DNA of 5,973 bases from Thermoplasmata archaeon (GCA_030040035.1 JASHUJ010000156.1:1-5973); one strand, 5' to 3'. Counted from the first letter of the stretch, positions 1-5,973 are shown. A program made the numbers and translations. The notes: generated by a model not told the origin, from the sequence alone.

Positions 1-2
1 TG

Positions 3-800
3 CGGCAGCGGGGGTACGTGGTCCGCGCGAGTCCGCCGCCCGTGGCGTTCGCGGTGCTGCCGCGCGGTGGGATCCTCCACAAAACGCCGTCGAAGTTCTG
101 GGTCGAGGCGTTGAGCGAGCGCGTCGCCTTCGATCTCGCGCGGGTGTTCGATCTCGCCGAGCGGGCCCAGAGCGCGAAGAAGGTGCTCCTGCTCGGACTG
201 GTCGACGAGGAGTCCGATCTCACCTACTATCGTGTCCGACGTCCCGCCCCGACGGGAGCGCTCCCGCCCCGCGCCCTGCCCCGACCGACCGAAGGATGGC
301 TCAGCGAGGATCGGGTGACGATCCACGAACCCGAAGCGGCGGACGAGCTCGGTCGGGAGCTCGCGTACGGGAGCCGGCTCGGCGCGCGCCTCGAACTGAG
401 CATGTTGGAGGCCGTCTATCTCGTCGCGTCCGGTCAGCTCGAGGTGCGCGACGCGAAGTCCGGGCGCACCGTGCCGATCGAGCGCCTCGAGCGGCGCGCG
501 CGCCGGCTCGATCCGGGATTCGACGAGCGTCGCGCGGCGTACGCCGACCTGCGCGCCCGGGGTCTCGTCGTGAAGACGGGGTTCAAGTACGGCGCCCACT
601 TTCGGGCCTATCCTCGCAACCCCTCGCACGCGCACGCCCGGTACTTGGTGCAGGCCGTACCGGCGGGACACGTGACCGCGTGGCCCGATGTCGCCGGGAG
701 CGTGCGGGTCGCCCAGGGGGTTCGAAAGGAGTTCCTCGTGGCGGGCGTCGGGCCGGCCTCGGCCGTGCGTTTCCTGTCGTTGGAACGGATCCGCCCGTGA
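3..800 (+). CDS. endA: tRNA-splicing endonuclease EndA, 5'-truncated by the window edge
   Basis: This enzyme cuts introns out of precursor tRNA (and rRNA) at bulge-helix-bulge sites. The frame is open to the left edge, so the start lies outside; numbering below is from the GTG at base 18, which is probably only an internal Val codon. The C-terminal repeat (about residues 95-260) carries the family signature YADLRARGLVVKTGFKYGAH, followed by the likely catalytic triad Tyr198 (FRAY), His206 (HARYLV) and Lys237 (VRKEF). The N-terminal part (to about residue 75) looks like a degenerate copy of the same nuclease domain: RQRGYVVRASPPP aligns with RARGLVVKTGFKY, and AKKVLLLGLV with VRKEFLVAGV, but the Tyr and His are missing. 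A dead repeat fused to an active one is the alpha-prime homodimer form known from Euryarchaeota. The gene converges on the trp operon and is functionally unrelated to it. Family assignment is firm; the subtype is inference because the N-terminus is missing. Confidence 0.93.
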   Translation, partial: RQRGYVVRASPPPVAFAVLPRGGILHKTPSKFWVEALSERVAFDLARVFDLAERAQSAKKVLLLGLVDEESDLTYYRVRRPAPTGALPPRALPRPTEGWLSEDRVTIHEPEAADELGRELAYGSRLGARLELSMLEAVYLVASGQLEVRDAKSGRTVPIERLERRARRLDPGFDERRAAYADLRARGLVVKTGFKYGAHFRAYPRNPSHAHARYLVQAVPAGHVTAWPDVAGSVRVAQGVRKEFLVAGVGPASAVRFLSLERIRP

Positions 801-959
801 ACCTCGGAACCAGCCCGAGTCCGCCTCTGCGCTTCGACGAACCCAGTACGCAATCGAATCCAAGGACCATCGCAGCGCCCGAACCATTGGGAGAAGGAGT
901 CTCGCGGGCCCAGCTCAAGTCCCAACGCCGGGTCCAGAGGTCCGGTGGAGCGCCGTGCA
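801..959. other. Convergent intergenic gap between endA and trpA
   Basis: This 159-base gap separates the stop codons of the two convergent genes. I see no credible gene in it and no T-run of the kind archaeal polymerases usually stop at. The only structure noted is a weak inverted repeat right after the endA stop, CTCGG at 803-807 pairing with CCGAG at 815-819 around a 7-base loop. I also looked for tRNA-like arms on both strands and found no pairing T-arm. It probably holds the 3' untranslated ends of both transcripts. Confidence 0.5.
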
Positions 960-1760
960 TCACGCGACGGCCGAAGGCTGGGAGCGCGTCGAGGCGAGCG
1001 AGTGCAGCCAGGACCGTATCGAGTCCGGCGAGGCGCCGGCGTCCAGCCGCTCTTTCAGCGCCGTCGCGACGATGACTCCGTCCGCTCCCGCGGCGAACGC
1101 TCGAGCGACGCCGGCTCGGTCGCGAATTCCAAACCCGACGAGGATCGGCAACGTCGGGGCTGCGGACCGCGCCTGCCGGAGGATGGGAGCGAGAGCGACC
1201 GACGTCCCCCGCACCGAGGCGCCGGTGATCCCGTACCGTCCAACCAGATAGAGGAACCCTCGAGACGCCCGGGCGATGCGTGCGAGCCTCGGGCGGGAAA
1301 CCCCCGGCGCCGCGAGCAGCACCAGATGCACCCGGGCGCGGGCGGCGGCTGTCCTCCAGGGGCGGGACTCCTCGAGCGAAAGGTCCGGAACGATGAGCCC
1401 CGAGGCCCCCGCGGCCCGCAGCCCCTCGAGCGCCTTCGGGAGACCGTGGCGCCAGACCGGGTTGGCGTAGGTCATCACCGCGACCGGCAGGATCTGGCTC
1501 GCGGTCCGGCACGCCGCGAGCAGGTCCGCCCAACGGGTCCCGTGGTCGAGGGCCCGCTGCGCGGACGTGGCGAGGACCGGGCCGTCCGCGATCGGATCCG
1601 AGAAAGGGAATCCGAGCTCGAGAGCGGTGGCCCCTCCGTCGCGGAGCGCCCGGACCCGTGCGGACAGGCGACGGGACTGGGTCCGATCGACCATCAGGTA
1701 CGGAACGATCGCCGGCCGTCGGGCCGCCCGGGCCGCGCGCAGCGCCTCAGCCAGATCCAC
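960..1760 (-). CDS. trpA: Tryptophan synthase alpha subunit
   Basis: TrpA splits indole-3-glycerol phosphate into indole and glyceraldehyde 3-phosphate, and passes indole to TrpB through the tunnel of the alpha-beta complex in the cytoplasm. The 266-residue length is normal for this TIM-barrel family. The catalytic acids sit in the signature ALELGFPFSDPIADGP: Glu48 and Asp59, equivalent to Glu49 and Asp60 of the Salmonella enzyme. Further family blocks are VMTYANPV (95-102), GLIVPDLSLEE (121-131), YLVGRYGITGAS (171-182) and the phosphate-binding LVGFGI (207-212). The GTG start overlaps the end of trpB by 14 bases; no start lies in the few codons before it, and a purine-rich GGTGGTG lies just upstream. 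It is the last gene of the operon. A tail of about 15 residues rich in Ser, Arg and Ala is probably disordered. No key residue is missing. Confidence 0.97.
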   Translation of the reverse strand: MDLAEALRAARAARRPAIVPYLMVDRTQSRRLSARVRALRDGGATALELGFPFSDPIADGPVLATSAQRALDHGTRWADLLAACRTASQILPVAVMTYANPVWRHGLPKALEGLRAAGASGLIVPDLSLEESRPWRTAAARARVHLVLLAAPGVSRPRLARIARASRGFLYLVGRYGITGASVRGTSVALAPILRQARSAAPTLPILVGFGIRDRAGVARAFAAGADGVIVATALKERLDAGASPDSIRSWLHSLASTRSQPSAVA

Positions 1761-2904
1761 GCAGCACCACCGCCAGGTCCTTGTCGCCCCGGCCCGAGAG
1801 GGTCACGACGATCCGCGACCGCTTCGGTCGCCGGCGCGCTTCGCGCAGCGCCGCAAAGATCGCGTGCGACGGCTCGAGGGCGGGCAGGATGCCCTCGTCC
1901 TCGGCGACCCAGTGGAACGCCCGGAGGGCATCGCGGTCGTGGACCGCGAGGTAGCGCACGCGACGGGAGTCCCGCAACCAGGCGTGCTCGGGTCCGACCC
2001 CCGGGTAGTCGAGGCCGGCGGAGACGCTCTCCGTCTCGGCCACCTGACCGTCCGAGTCTTGGAGGACGTAGGAGAATGATCCGTGCAGGATCCCGGGCCG
2101 GCCGGCGGAGAGGCTCGCGGCCCCACGCGACCCGGAGGGTCCGCCCGCCTCCACACCCAGCAGCTCCACGCCCGTGCCGAGCAAGGGGCGGAACGTACCG
2201 ATCGCATTCGATCCACCCCCGACACACGCCACCACGAGCTCGGGCAGTCGCCCGAACGTACGCCGGGACTGCGCCCGGATCTCGCGCCCGATGACGCTCT
2301 GGAAGTCCGCGACGATCGCGGGGTACGGATACGGACCCACCGCCGAACCGAGGAGGTAGTGCGTGGTCCGGACGTTCGTGATCCAATCACGCAGCGCCGC
2401 GTTGATCGCATCTTTCAGCGTGCGGGTCCCGGTCGTGACGGGGAGGACGCGCGCCCCCAGCAGGCGCATGCGGTCGACGTTCGGGCGCTGGCGTTCCATG
2501 TCGATCGCGCCCATGTACACCTCGGTCTCCAGTCCGAGCGCCGCGCCGATCATCGCGGTCGCGACCCCGTGCTGTCCGGCGCCGGTCTCGGCGATGAGTC
2601 GGGGTTTGCCCATCCGTTGGGCGAGGAGACCCTGGCCGAGCGCGTTGTTGAACTTGTGGGCCCCCGTGTGCAGGAGATCCTCACGCTTCAGCCAGATCTC
2701 GGCTCCGCGTCCCCGGCGGGTGAGATTTCGGGCGAAGTAGAGCGGGGTCGGACGGCCTCCGAGCGTCGAGGAGAGTCGATGGAGCTCACGTTGGAACGCC
2801 GGATCTCGTCGCGCGGTCTTCCACGCGTGTTCAAGCTCGGAGAGGGCCGGGACAAGCGTCTCGGGTACGAACGATCCCCCGTAGGGCCCGTAGTGCCTAG
2901 GCAT
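1747..2904 (-). CDS. trpB: Tryptophan synthase beta subunit (TrpB1 type)
   Basis: This PLP enzyme condenses indole with L-serine to give L-tryptophan and works as a complex with TrpA. The 385 residues and the N-terminal YGPYGGSFVPETL place it in the TrpA-partnered TrpB1 group rather than the longer TrpB2 group. Lys84, in GAHKFNNALGQ (81-91), should form the PLP Schiff base. Glu106, in AETGAGQHG (105-113), is the expected catalytic glutamate. GGGSN (229-233) binds the cofactor phosphate, and Ser370, in LSGRGDKD, contacts the pyridine nitrogen. SAGLDYPGVGPEH (295-307) is another family block. Oddities: Phe85 follows the catalytic lysine where Thr or Ile is usual, Glu292 stands where HSxSAGLDY normally has His, and GPYPYP (190-195) replaces GPHPxP. 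The ATG start overlaps trpF by 8 bases and the 3' end overlaps trpA by 14, so the two subunits should be co-translated. Identification is very secure. Confidence 0.98.
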   Translation of the reverse strand: MPRHYGPYGGSFVPETLVPALSELEHAWKTARRDPAFQRELHRLSSTLGGRPTPLYFARNLTRRGRGAEIWLKREDLLHTGAHKFNNALGQGLLAQRMGKPRLIAETGAGQHGVATAMIGAALGLETEVYMGAIDMERQRPNVDRMRLLGARVLPVTTGTRTLKDAINAALRDWITNVRTTHYLLGSAVGPYPYPAIVADFQSVIGREIRAQSRRTFGRLPELVVACVGGGSNAIGTFRPLLGTGVELLGVEAGGPSGSRGAASLSAGRPGILHGSFSYVLQDSDGQVAETESVSAGLDYPGVGPEHAWLRDSRRVRYLAVHDRDALRAFHWVAEDEGILPALEPSHAIFAALREARRRPKRSRIVVTLSGRGDKDLAVVLRGSG

Positions 2905-3544
2905 GCCCGTGCTCGAACACCTCGACCGCGCGCAGGAACGACTGCATTTTGTCGAGGTCCTTGACCCCGGGTGCGCTCTCGATCCCCGAGGAGACGTCCA
3001 CGCCCCAGGGCCGGACCGTGGCGAGCGCGTCGCCGACGTTCTCCGGCGTGAGCCCCCCCGCTAGGATCAGCTTGCGCCCGGGCTGCGAATCGACGAGGCG
3101 GGCGCAGACCTCCCAGCTCGGACGGACCCCGCTTCCCCCCGGGAGCGGCTGACCCGCCGCGTCGAGGTGGACGCGCGAGTAATCCTCGGCCGGCGGGATC
3201 ACGGGATCGGGCCCGCCGGTCGGCTCGGCGGGCACGGGGACCGAGGGCACGAGATGGTGCACTTCCAGGAACTCGAGGCCCGCGGGGACTTGGCCGTAGA
3301 CCTGGACCCGGTCGATCCCGACCTCGTCGAACAGACGGTGGATGAGTTCCGCGCTCGGGTCGACGACCACGGCCCACGCTTCCGCCTCCGCCGGCAGTCC
3401 CTCGATCAGAGCACCTGCTTGCTCGAGCGGGATGTTGCGCGGCGAAGCTGGCACCTCGACGACGAAGCCGGCCGCGCCGCCCGCGGGGACGAGCCGGACC
3501 TCCTCGGCCCGCTTGAGCCCGCAGAACTTCACGAAGGTCTTCAC
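2897..3544 (-). CDS. trpF: Phosphoribosylanthranilate isomerase
   Basis: TrpF performs the Amadori rearrangement of N-(5'-phosphoribosyl)anthranilate to CdRP, the substrate of TrpC. The 215-residue length is typical for this TIM barrel. Both expected catalytic residues are visible: Cys8 in KFCGL (6-10) and Asp128 in VHLDAAG (125-131). Other family blocks are GFVVEVPASPRNI (26-38), VQVYGQ (80-85, usually VQLHG), LILAGGLTPENV (159-170) and GVDVSSGIESAPGVKD (181-196). The usual GGTGxxFDW loop reads GGSGVRPSW (136-144), so the Phe-Asp pair before Trp is lost. The GTG start overlaps the trpC stop in a GTGA, with GGAGG 8 bases upstream inside the trpC end; the 3' end overlaps trpB by 8 bases. It is a free-standing protein, not fused to TrpC. 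The sequence is divergent, but the operon position and both catalytic residues make the call secure. Confidence 0.95.
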   Translation of the reverse strand: MKTFVKFCGLKRAEEVRLVPAGGAAGFVVEVPASPRNIPLEQAGALIEGLPAEAEAWAVVVDPSAELIHRLFDEVGIDRVQVYGQVPAGLEFLEVHHLVPSVPVPAEPTGGPDPVIPPAEDYSRVHLDAAGQPLPGGSGVRPSWEVCARLVDSQPGRKLILAGGLTPENVGDALATVRPWGVDVSSGIESAPGVKDLDKMQSFLRAVEVFEHGHA

Positions 3545-4347
3545 GGGGAGGACCTCCCGACGGGACGACCCAACGAACGGAGGAATCGCGTGGGTTCCCT
3601 CGAGCGCGCCACCGCCGTGCCCACGAGGATCCCATCGACCCCGAGGTCCCAGAAGCGCCCGGCCTCCGCCGGCGACTCAACACCGCTCAAGCCGATCAGC
3701 GGGCGCAGGCCGATCTCCCGAGCGCGTTCGATCGTCGTCTCCGCCGTCGGTCGGTCGATCCGCAGCGAATCCAGGTCCCGCACATTGACGCCGTACACGT
3801 CCGCCGGCACGACGTCTACCTGACTTAATTCTGCCTCGGCGTGAAATTCGAGGACGACCTCGAGTCCGAGATCGTGCGCGGAGCGGGCTAGACCGGCCAA
3901 ACGCGGTCCGGGAACGCCCACCTCGGCGAGTCGGGCGATCAACAGGACGGCGCTCGCTCCGGACCGCGCCGCCGCCGCGACCTGGCGCTCACTGACGACG
4001 AAGTCCTTGAACAGCACCGGGCGGGAGGTCGCCGACGCGACCTCCCGGACGTCCGATGGCGAGCCCTCGAATCGAGGGCCGGTCGCGAGGCAGGAAAACC
4101 CGGCCACGTGGGCCTGCTCGGCCGAGCGTACGAACTCCTCGACCGCTCGACCGGGGAGGATCGGCGTGGCTTGGCCCGGTGAGACCCGCTTGAACTCGGC
4201 CAGGATCGCCCCCTCCTGAGCGCGGGCGTTGATCGCTTCGCGGAGGCTCGGCTTGTGTGCAGGACCGGCCGCGGGTAGACCCGAGAGGTACCCGTCCTCG
4301 TCCACCACCGGCTGGAGTTCGGCTAGGATGTCGGCGAGGAATCCCAT
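3541..4347 (-). CDS. trpC: Indole-3-glycerol phosphate synthase
   Basis: TrpC decarboxylates and cyclises CdRP to indole-3-glycerol phosphate, the substrate of TrpA. The ATG at 4347 is preferred (268 residues) because GGAGG ends five bases upstream; a GTG at 4353 that overlaps the trpD stop would lie inside that binding site. Family residues seen: Glu51 and Lys53 in ILAEFKRVSPG (48-58), Lys114 in LFKDF, Glu167 in VLEFH, Asn188 and Arg190 in GVNVRDL, Ser221 and Gly222 in LSGV, and the phosphate loop ILVGTAVARS (240-249). By comparison with the Sulfolobus enzyme, the glutamate of the AESGI motif (Glu210 there) is replaced by Leu220. The usual SVLTE strand is also altered, to SCLATG (85-90). The main general acid and base positions are kept, so an active enzyme is likely. 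A short stretch at 3821-3848 has AT-rich, rare codons unlike the rest. Confidence 0.95.
   Translation of the reverse strand: MGFLADILAELQPVVDEDGYLSGLPAAGPAHKPSLREAINARAQEGAILAEFKRVSPGQATPILPGRAVEEFVRSAEQAHVAGFSCLATGPRFEGSPSDVREVASATSRPVLFKDFVVSERQVAAAARSGASAVLLIARLAEVGVPGPRLAGLARSAHDLGLEVVLEFHAEAELSQVDVVPADVYGVNVRDLDSLRIDRPTAETTIERAREIGLRPLIGLSGVESPAEAGRFWDLGVDGILVGTAVARSREPTRFLRSLGRPVGRSSP
3553..3557 (-). promoter_or_regulatory. Ribosome binding site of trpF, within a small palindrome
   Basis: GGAGG lies eight bases before the GTG at 3544, inside the last codons of trpC. It is the left arm of an inverted repeat, GGGAG and CTCCC around three bases (3558-3546), so a five-pair hairpin in the mRNA could cover it until a ribosome finishing trpC opens it. 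Confidence 0.5.
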
Positions 4348-4349
4348 GG

Positions 4350-5384
4350 TCACCTCCCCTCAGGGGCGCGATAGCGGCGAGCCAGTCGTTGCAGTTGGCG
4401 GAGTAGCCGTTCCGCTCGGCCGGAGTCGAGGGTCGTTCGTGCGCGCTCGAGACCGTGACGGAACGAAGGCGCACCGCCGGAGATCCAGAGCGCCGCGGCG
4501 GAAGTCAAGAGCACCGAGCCGCGTCGAGCGCCGCCTCCCCCGGCCAGGATCCGTTCGGCTTCGACCGCCGCCTCGGGGGGAGGCAACGGTCCCCATTCGC
4601 CCTGCCGATCGTCCGGCGGCAGGTGGTCGGAGGGTCGAAATTCTCGTCGGGATCTACGACGCCGGTGCCAGACAAAGGCGGTCGTGGCAGCGCGGGGCGA
4701 GAACTCGTCGCACCCGTCGGCCGAGCTCATGGAAAGCCCTCGGACCACGCCAAGATGGGGTAGGACACGTGACGCGAGTTCGGCGCCCGGCCGGTCCGCC
4801 ATTCCGACGACCTGGAATCGGACGCGCGCGGGGTTCGACAGGGGGCCGAGTCGGTTGAAGAGGGTTGGAACCCCGAGGGCCCTCCGCACGGGTGCCACCG
4901 CCCGAGCCGTCGGGTGATAGAGGGGGGCGTGAAGGAACGCGATCCGGTGCGCGCGGTACGAGGCGCGGCCGAACGAGAGCGAACTGGTCACCGGTAGCCC
5001 GAGGGCCTCGAGGAGATCGCTCGAGCCGCAGGGGCCCCGGGCGCTCCGGTTCCCGTGCTTCACAACGGAAACGCCGGACGCCGCCACGACGAACGCGCTC
5101 ACGGTGGACACGTTGTAGGACGGTCGCGGCGCTCCGCCCGAGCCGCACAGATCGATCGCGCGGTCGCGCGCGGGGAGTGGGAACCGCCGGGCTCGACGGC
5201 GCATTTCGAGAGCGAACGCGACGAGCTCGCCCACGGTCAATTCGCGCCCGGCGAGGCCGATCAGGACTCCGGCGCGCTCGACGTCGGTTGTGCCCTCCGC
5301 GAGCAAGGAGCCGAGGAGGGCCCGTGCCTCAGCGGCCGTGAAGGGAGCCGGATCCAGGATACGTCTCAGTTGGCTCGAGTTCAC
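4350..5384 (-). CDS. trpD: Anthranilate phosphoribosyltransferase
   Basis: TrpD transfers phosphoribose from PRPP to anthranilate. The GTG at 5384 is chosen because it overlaps the trpG stop in a GTGA, gives the normal length of 344 residues, and begins just before the expected N-terminal helix; the longer open frame runs antisense through trpG codons and is not protein-like. Family blocks: GSGGAPRPSYNVSTVSAF (81-98), KHGNRSARG (109-117), the anthranilate-contacting HPTARAVAPVRRALG (157-171), LFNRLGPLSNP (175-185) and the magnesium-binding Asp226-Glu227 in DGCDEFS. The PRPP loop is usually GTGGD; here it reads GSGGA, losing the aspartate at residue 85. The segment before DGCDE, usually ending in HG, is SMSSA. 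An Arg-rich insert-like stretch (about 240-248) follows. The product is a soluble homodimer by family. Identification is secure, though the sequence is divergent for this family. Confidence 0.96.
   Translation of the reverse strand: MNSSQLRRILDPAPFTAAEARALLGSLLAEGTTDVERAGVLIGLAGRELTVGELVAFALEMRRRARRFPLPARDRAIDLCGSGGAPRPSYNVSTVSAFVVAASGVSVVKHGNRSARGPCGSSDLLEALGLPVTSSLSFGRASYRAHRIAFLHAPLYHPTARAVAPVRRALGVPTLFNRLGPLSNPARVRFQVVGMADRPGAELASRVLPHLGVVRGLSMSSADGCDEFSPRAATTAFVWHRRRRSRREFRPSDHLPPDDRQGEWGPLPPPEAAVEAERILAGGGGARRGSVLLTSAAALWISGGAPSFRHGLERARTTLDSGRAERLLRQLQRLARRYRAPEGR
4353..4357 (-). promoter_or_regulatory. Ribosome binding site that sets the trpC start
   Basis: The - strand reads GGAGGTGACCATG. 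GGAGG lies five bases before the ATG at 4347, and its TGA extension (4352-4350) is also the trpD stop codon. The GTG inside this sequence (4353-4351) cannot readily be both binding site and start, so ATG is preferred. It is the strongest Shine-Dalgarno match in the operon. Confidence 0.75.
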
Positions 5385-5962
5385 CGGTGCGCCCCCCGGA
5401 GAAAATTGCGCAGCATCCGCGGCCCGTCCGGCGTCAGGTACGACTCGGGGTGGAACTGAACGGACTCGACCGGTCGCGAGCGGTGGCGGAGGCCCATCAC
5501 GAGGCCCTCCGCCCCGGTAGCGGAGACTTCGAGCGCCGCCGGCACGCTCGAACGTCGGACCGCCAGGGAGTGATACCGCGCGGCGGTCAGAGGCGACCGA
5601 AGCCCGTCGAAGACTCCGCGGCGATCGTGCACGAGCGCCGTCGCCTCCCCATGCACGGGGGCCGGGGCATGTACGACCTGCGCGCCGTAGTGGTCCGCGA
5701 TCAGTTGGTGCCCGAGGCATACTCCGAGGAACGGTCGCTCTCGATCCCACCGGTCCAACAGCGTCCGCCCGAGACCGGTCACCCGGCGGTCCTTGGGATG
5801 GCCCGGCCCGGGCGAGAGGACGATCGCGTCCGGATCGGAGCGCACCGCGATCTTGAGGGGGACTGTCGCGCGGACGCAGTCGACGTGGGCCCCCTCGATC
5901 TCGAGCGCCTGCTCGATGTTGTGAACGAAGGAGTCCTCGTGATCGACCAGGAGCACCCTCAT
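5381..5962 (-). CDS. trpG: Anthranilate synthase glutamine amidotransferase subunit
   Basis: TrpG hydrolyses glutamine and channels ammonia to TrpE, which makes anthranilate from chorismate. The 193 residues form one class I glutamine amidotransferase domain. The triad is visible: the nucleophile Cys82 in GVCLGHQ (80-86), with His171 and Glu173 in VQFHPES (168-174). Other signatures are DHEDSFVHNI (7-16), the oxyanion-region LSPGPGHP (49-56) and YHSL (130-133). The HGK motif typical of TrpG and PabA reads HGEA (104-107), with Glu for Lys. The ATG start has GGAGG six bases upstream and overlaps a possible TGA of the preceding gene; the stop overlaps the trpD start. A free-standing subunit next to TrpD is expected here, not a TrpGD fusion. 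Such subunits can also serve p-aminobenzoate synthesis, but the operon makes tryptophan its main role. Confidence 0.97.
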   Translation of the reverse strand: MRVLLVDHEDSFVHNIEQALEIEGAHVDCVRATVPLKIAVRSDPDAIVLSPGPGHPKDRRVTGLGRTLLDRWDRERPFLGVCLGHQLIADHYGAQVVHAPAPVHGEATALVHDRRGVFDGLRSPLTAARYHSLAVRRSSVPAALEVSATGAEGLVMGLRHRSRPVESVQFHPESYLTPDGPRMLRNFLRGAHR

Positions 5963-5968
5963 GCCGGC

Positions 5969-5973
5969 CCTCC
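5969..5973 (-). promoter_or_regulatory. Ribosome binding site of trpG
   Basis: GGAGG sits at the window edge on the - strand, six bases before the ATG at 5962. It supports this start over downstream candidates. It would lie inside the last codons of an upstream gene if trpE ends at the TGA overlapping the trpG start. Confidence 0.65.

Noticed and set aside
803..819. Intrinsic terminator after endA
   Set aside because: The stem has only five pairs, has no T-run after it, and hairpins are not required for archaeal termination.
801..959. tRNA or small RNA gene in the endA-trpA gap
   Set aside because: Several TTCGA-like strings occur, but none has a pairing T-stem or matching acceptor arms on either strand, and no box C/D pair was convincing.
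296..1075. + strand open frame overlapping endA and the gap
   Set aside because: Arg-rich out-of-frame translation of endA with no motif; endA's own frame carries the catalytic residues.
945..2294. Long + strand open frame opposite trpA and trpB (449 codons)
   Set aside because: Its translation is Arg, Pro and Gly rich with no recognisable domain. It lies opposite two clearly conserved genes, and GC-rich DNA produces such antisense frames often.
2083..2964. + strand open frame of 293 codons opposite trpB
   Set aside because: Low-complexity composition and complete overlap with trpB codons, which carry the conserved motifs; an antisense shadow.
4348..4353. GTG at 4353 as the trpC start
   Set aside because: It lies within the GGAGGTGA binding site, whereas the ATG at 4347 has ideal spacing from it. 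The difference is only two residues, so it cannot be fully excluded.
5385..5750. N-terminal extension of trpD to an ATG at 5750
   Set aside because: It would add 122 Arg/Pro-rich residues entirely within trpG in another frame. The GTG at 5384 gives normal family length and the stop-start overlap typical of this operon.

Overview
The window is a GC-rich, almost fully coding piece of what is most likely an archaeal chromosome. The archaeal assignment rests on the rightward gene at the left edge, a tRNA-splicing endonuclease (EndA), a family found in archaea and eukaryotes. Its catalytic repeat follows a degenerate repeat, which points to the alpha-prime architecture of Euryarchaeota. A high-GC member of Thermoplasmatota is a reasonable guess, but this is inference and not shown by the sequence.

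Layout: the 3' part of endA lies on the + strand (to base 800). A short convergent intergenic gap follows (801-959), in which I see no gene or clear terminator. The rest of the window, from base 960 to the right edge, is a tightly packed tryptophan biosynthesis operon on the - strand. In transcription order it reads trpG, trpD, trpC, trpF, trpB, trpA. The right edge cuts just upstream of trpG. Four in-frame codons and a TGA overlapping the trpG start fit the tail of trpE there, but that gene is not visible.

Together the genes encode the route from chorismate to tryptophan, apart from the TrpE subunit. TrpG supplies ammonia for anthranilate synthesis, TrpD adds phosphoribose, TrpF isomerises, TrpC closes the indole ring, and TrpA and TrpB release indole and condense it with serine. 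Neighbouring genes overlap by 4 to 14 bases or are 2 bases apart, so translational coupling is likely. The operon promoter and any leader regulation must lie beyond the right edge.

No novel system is evident. The points worth a second look are changes at usually conserved active-site positions in TrpC, TrpB, TrpD, TrpF and TrpG, the bacterial-style gene order in an archaeon, a low-GC rare-codon patch inside trpC, and a small hairpin that could mask the trpF ribosome binding site.
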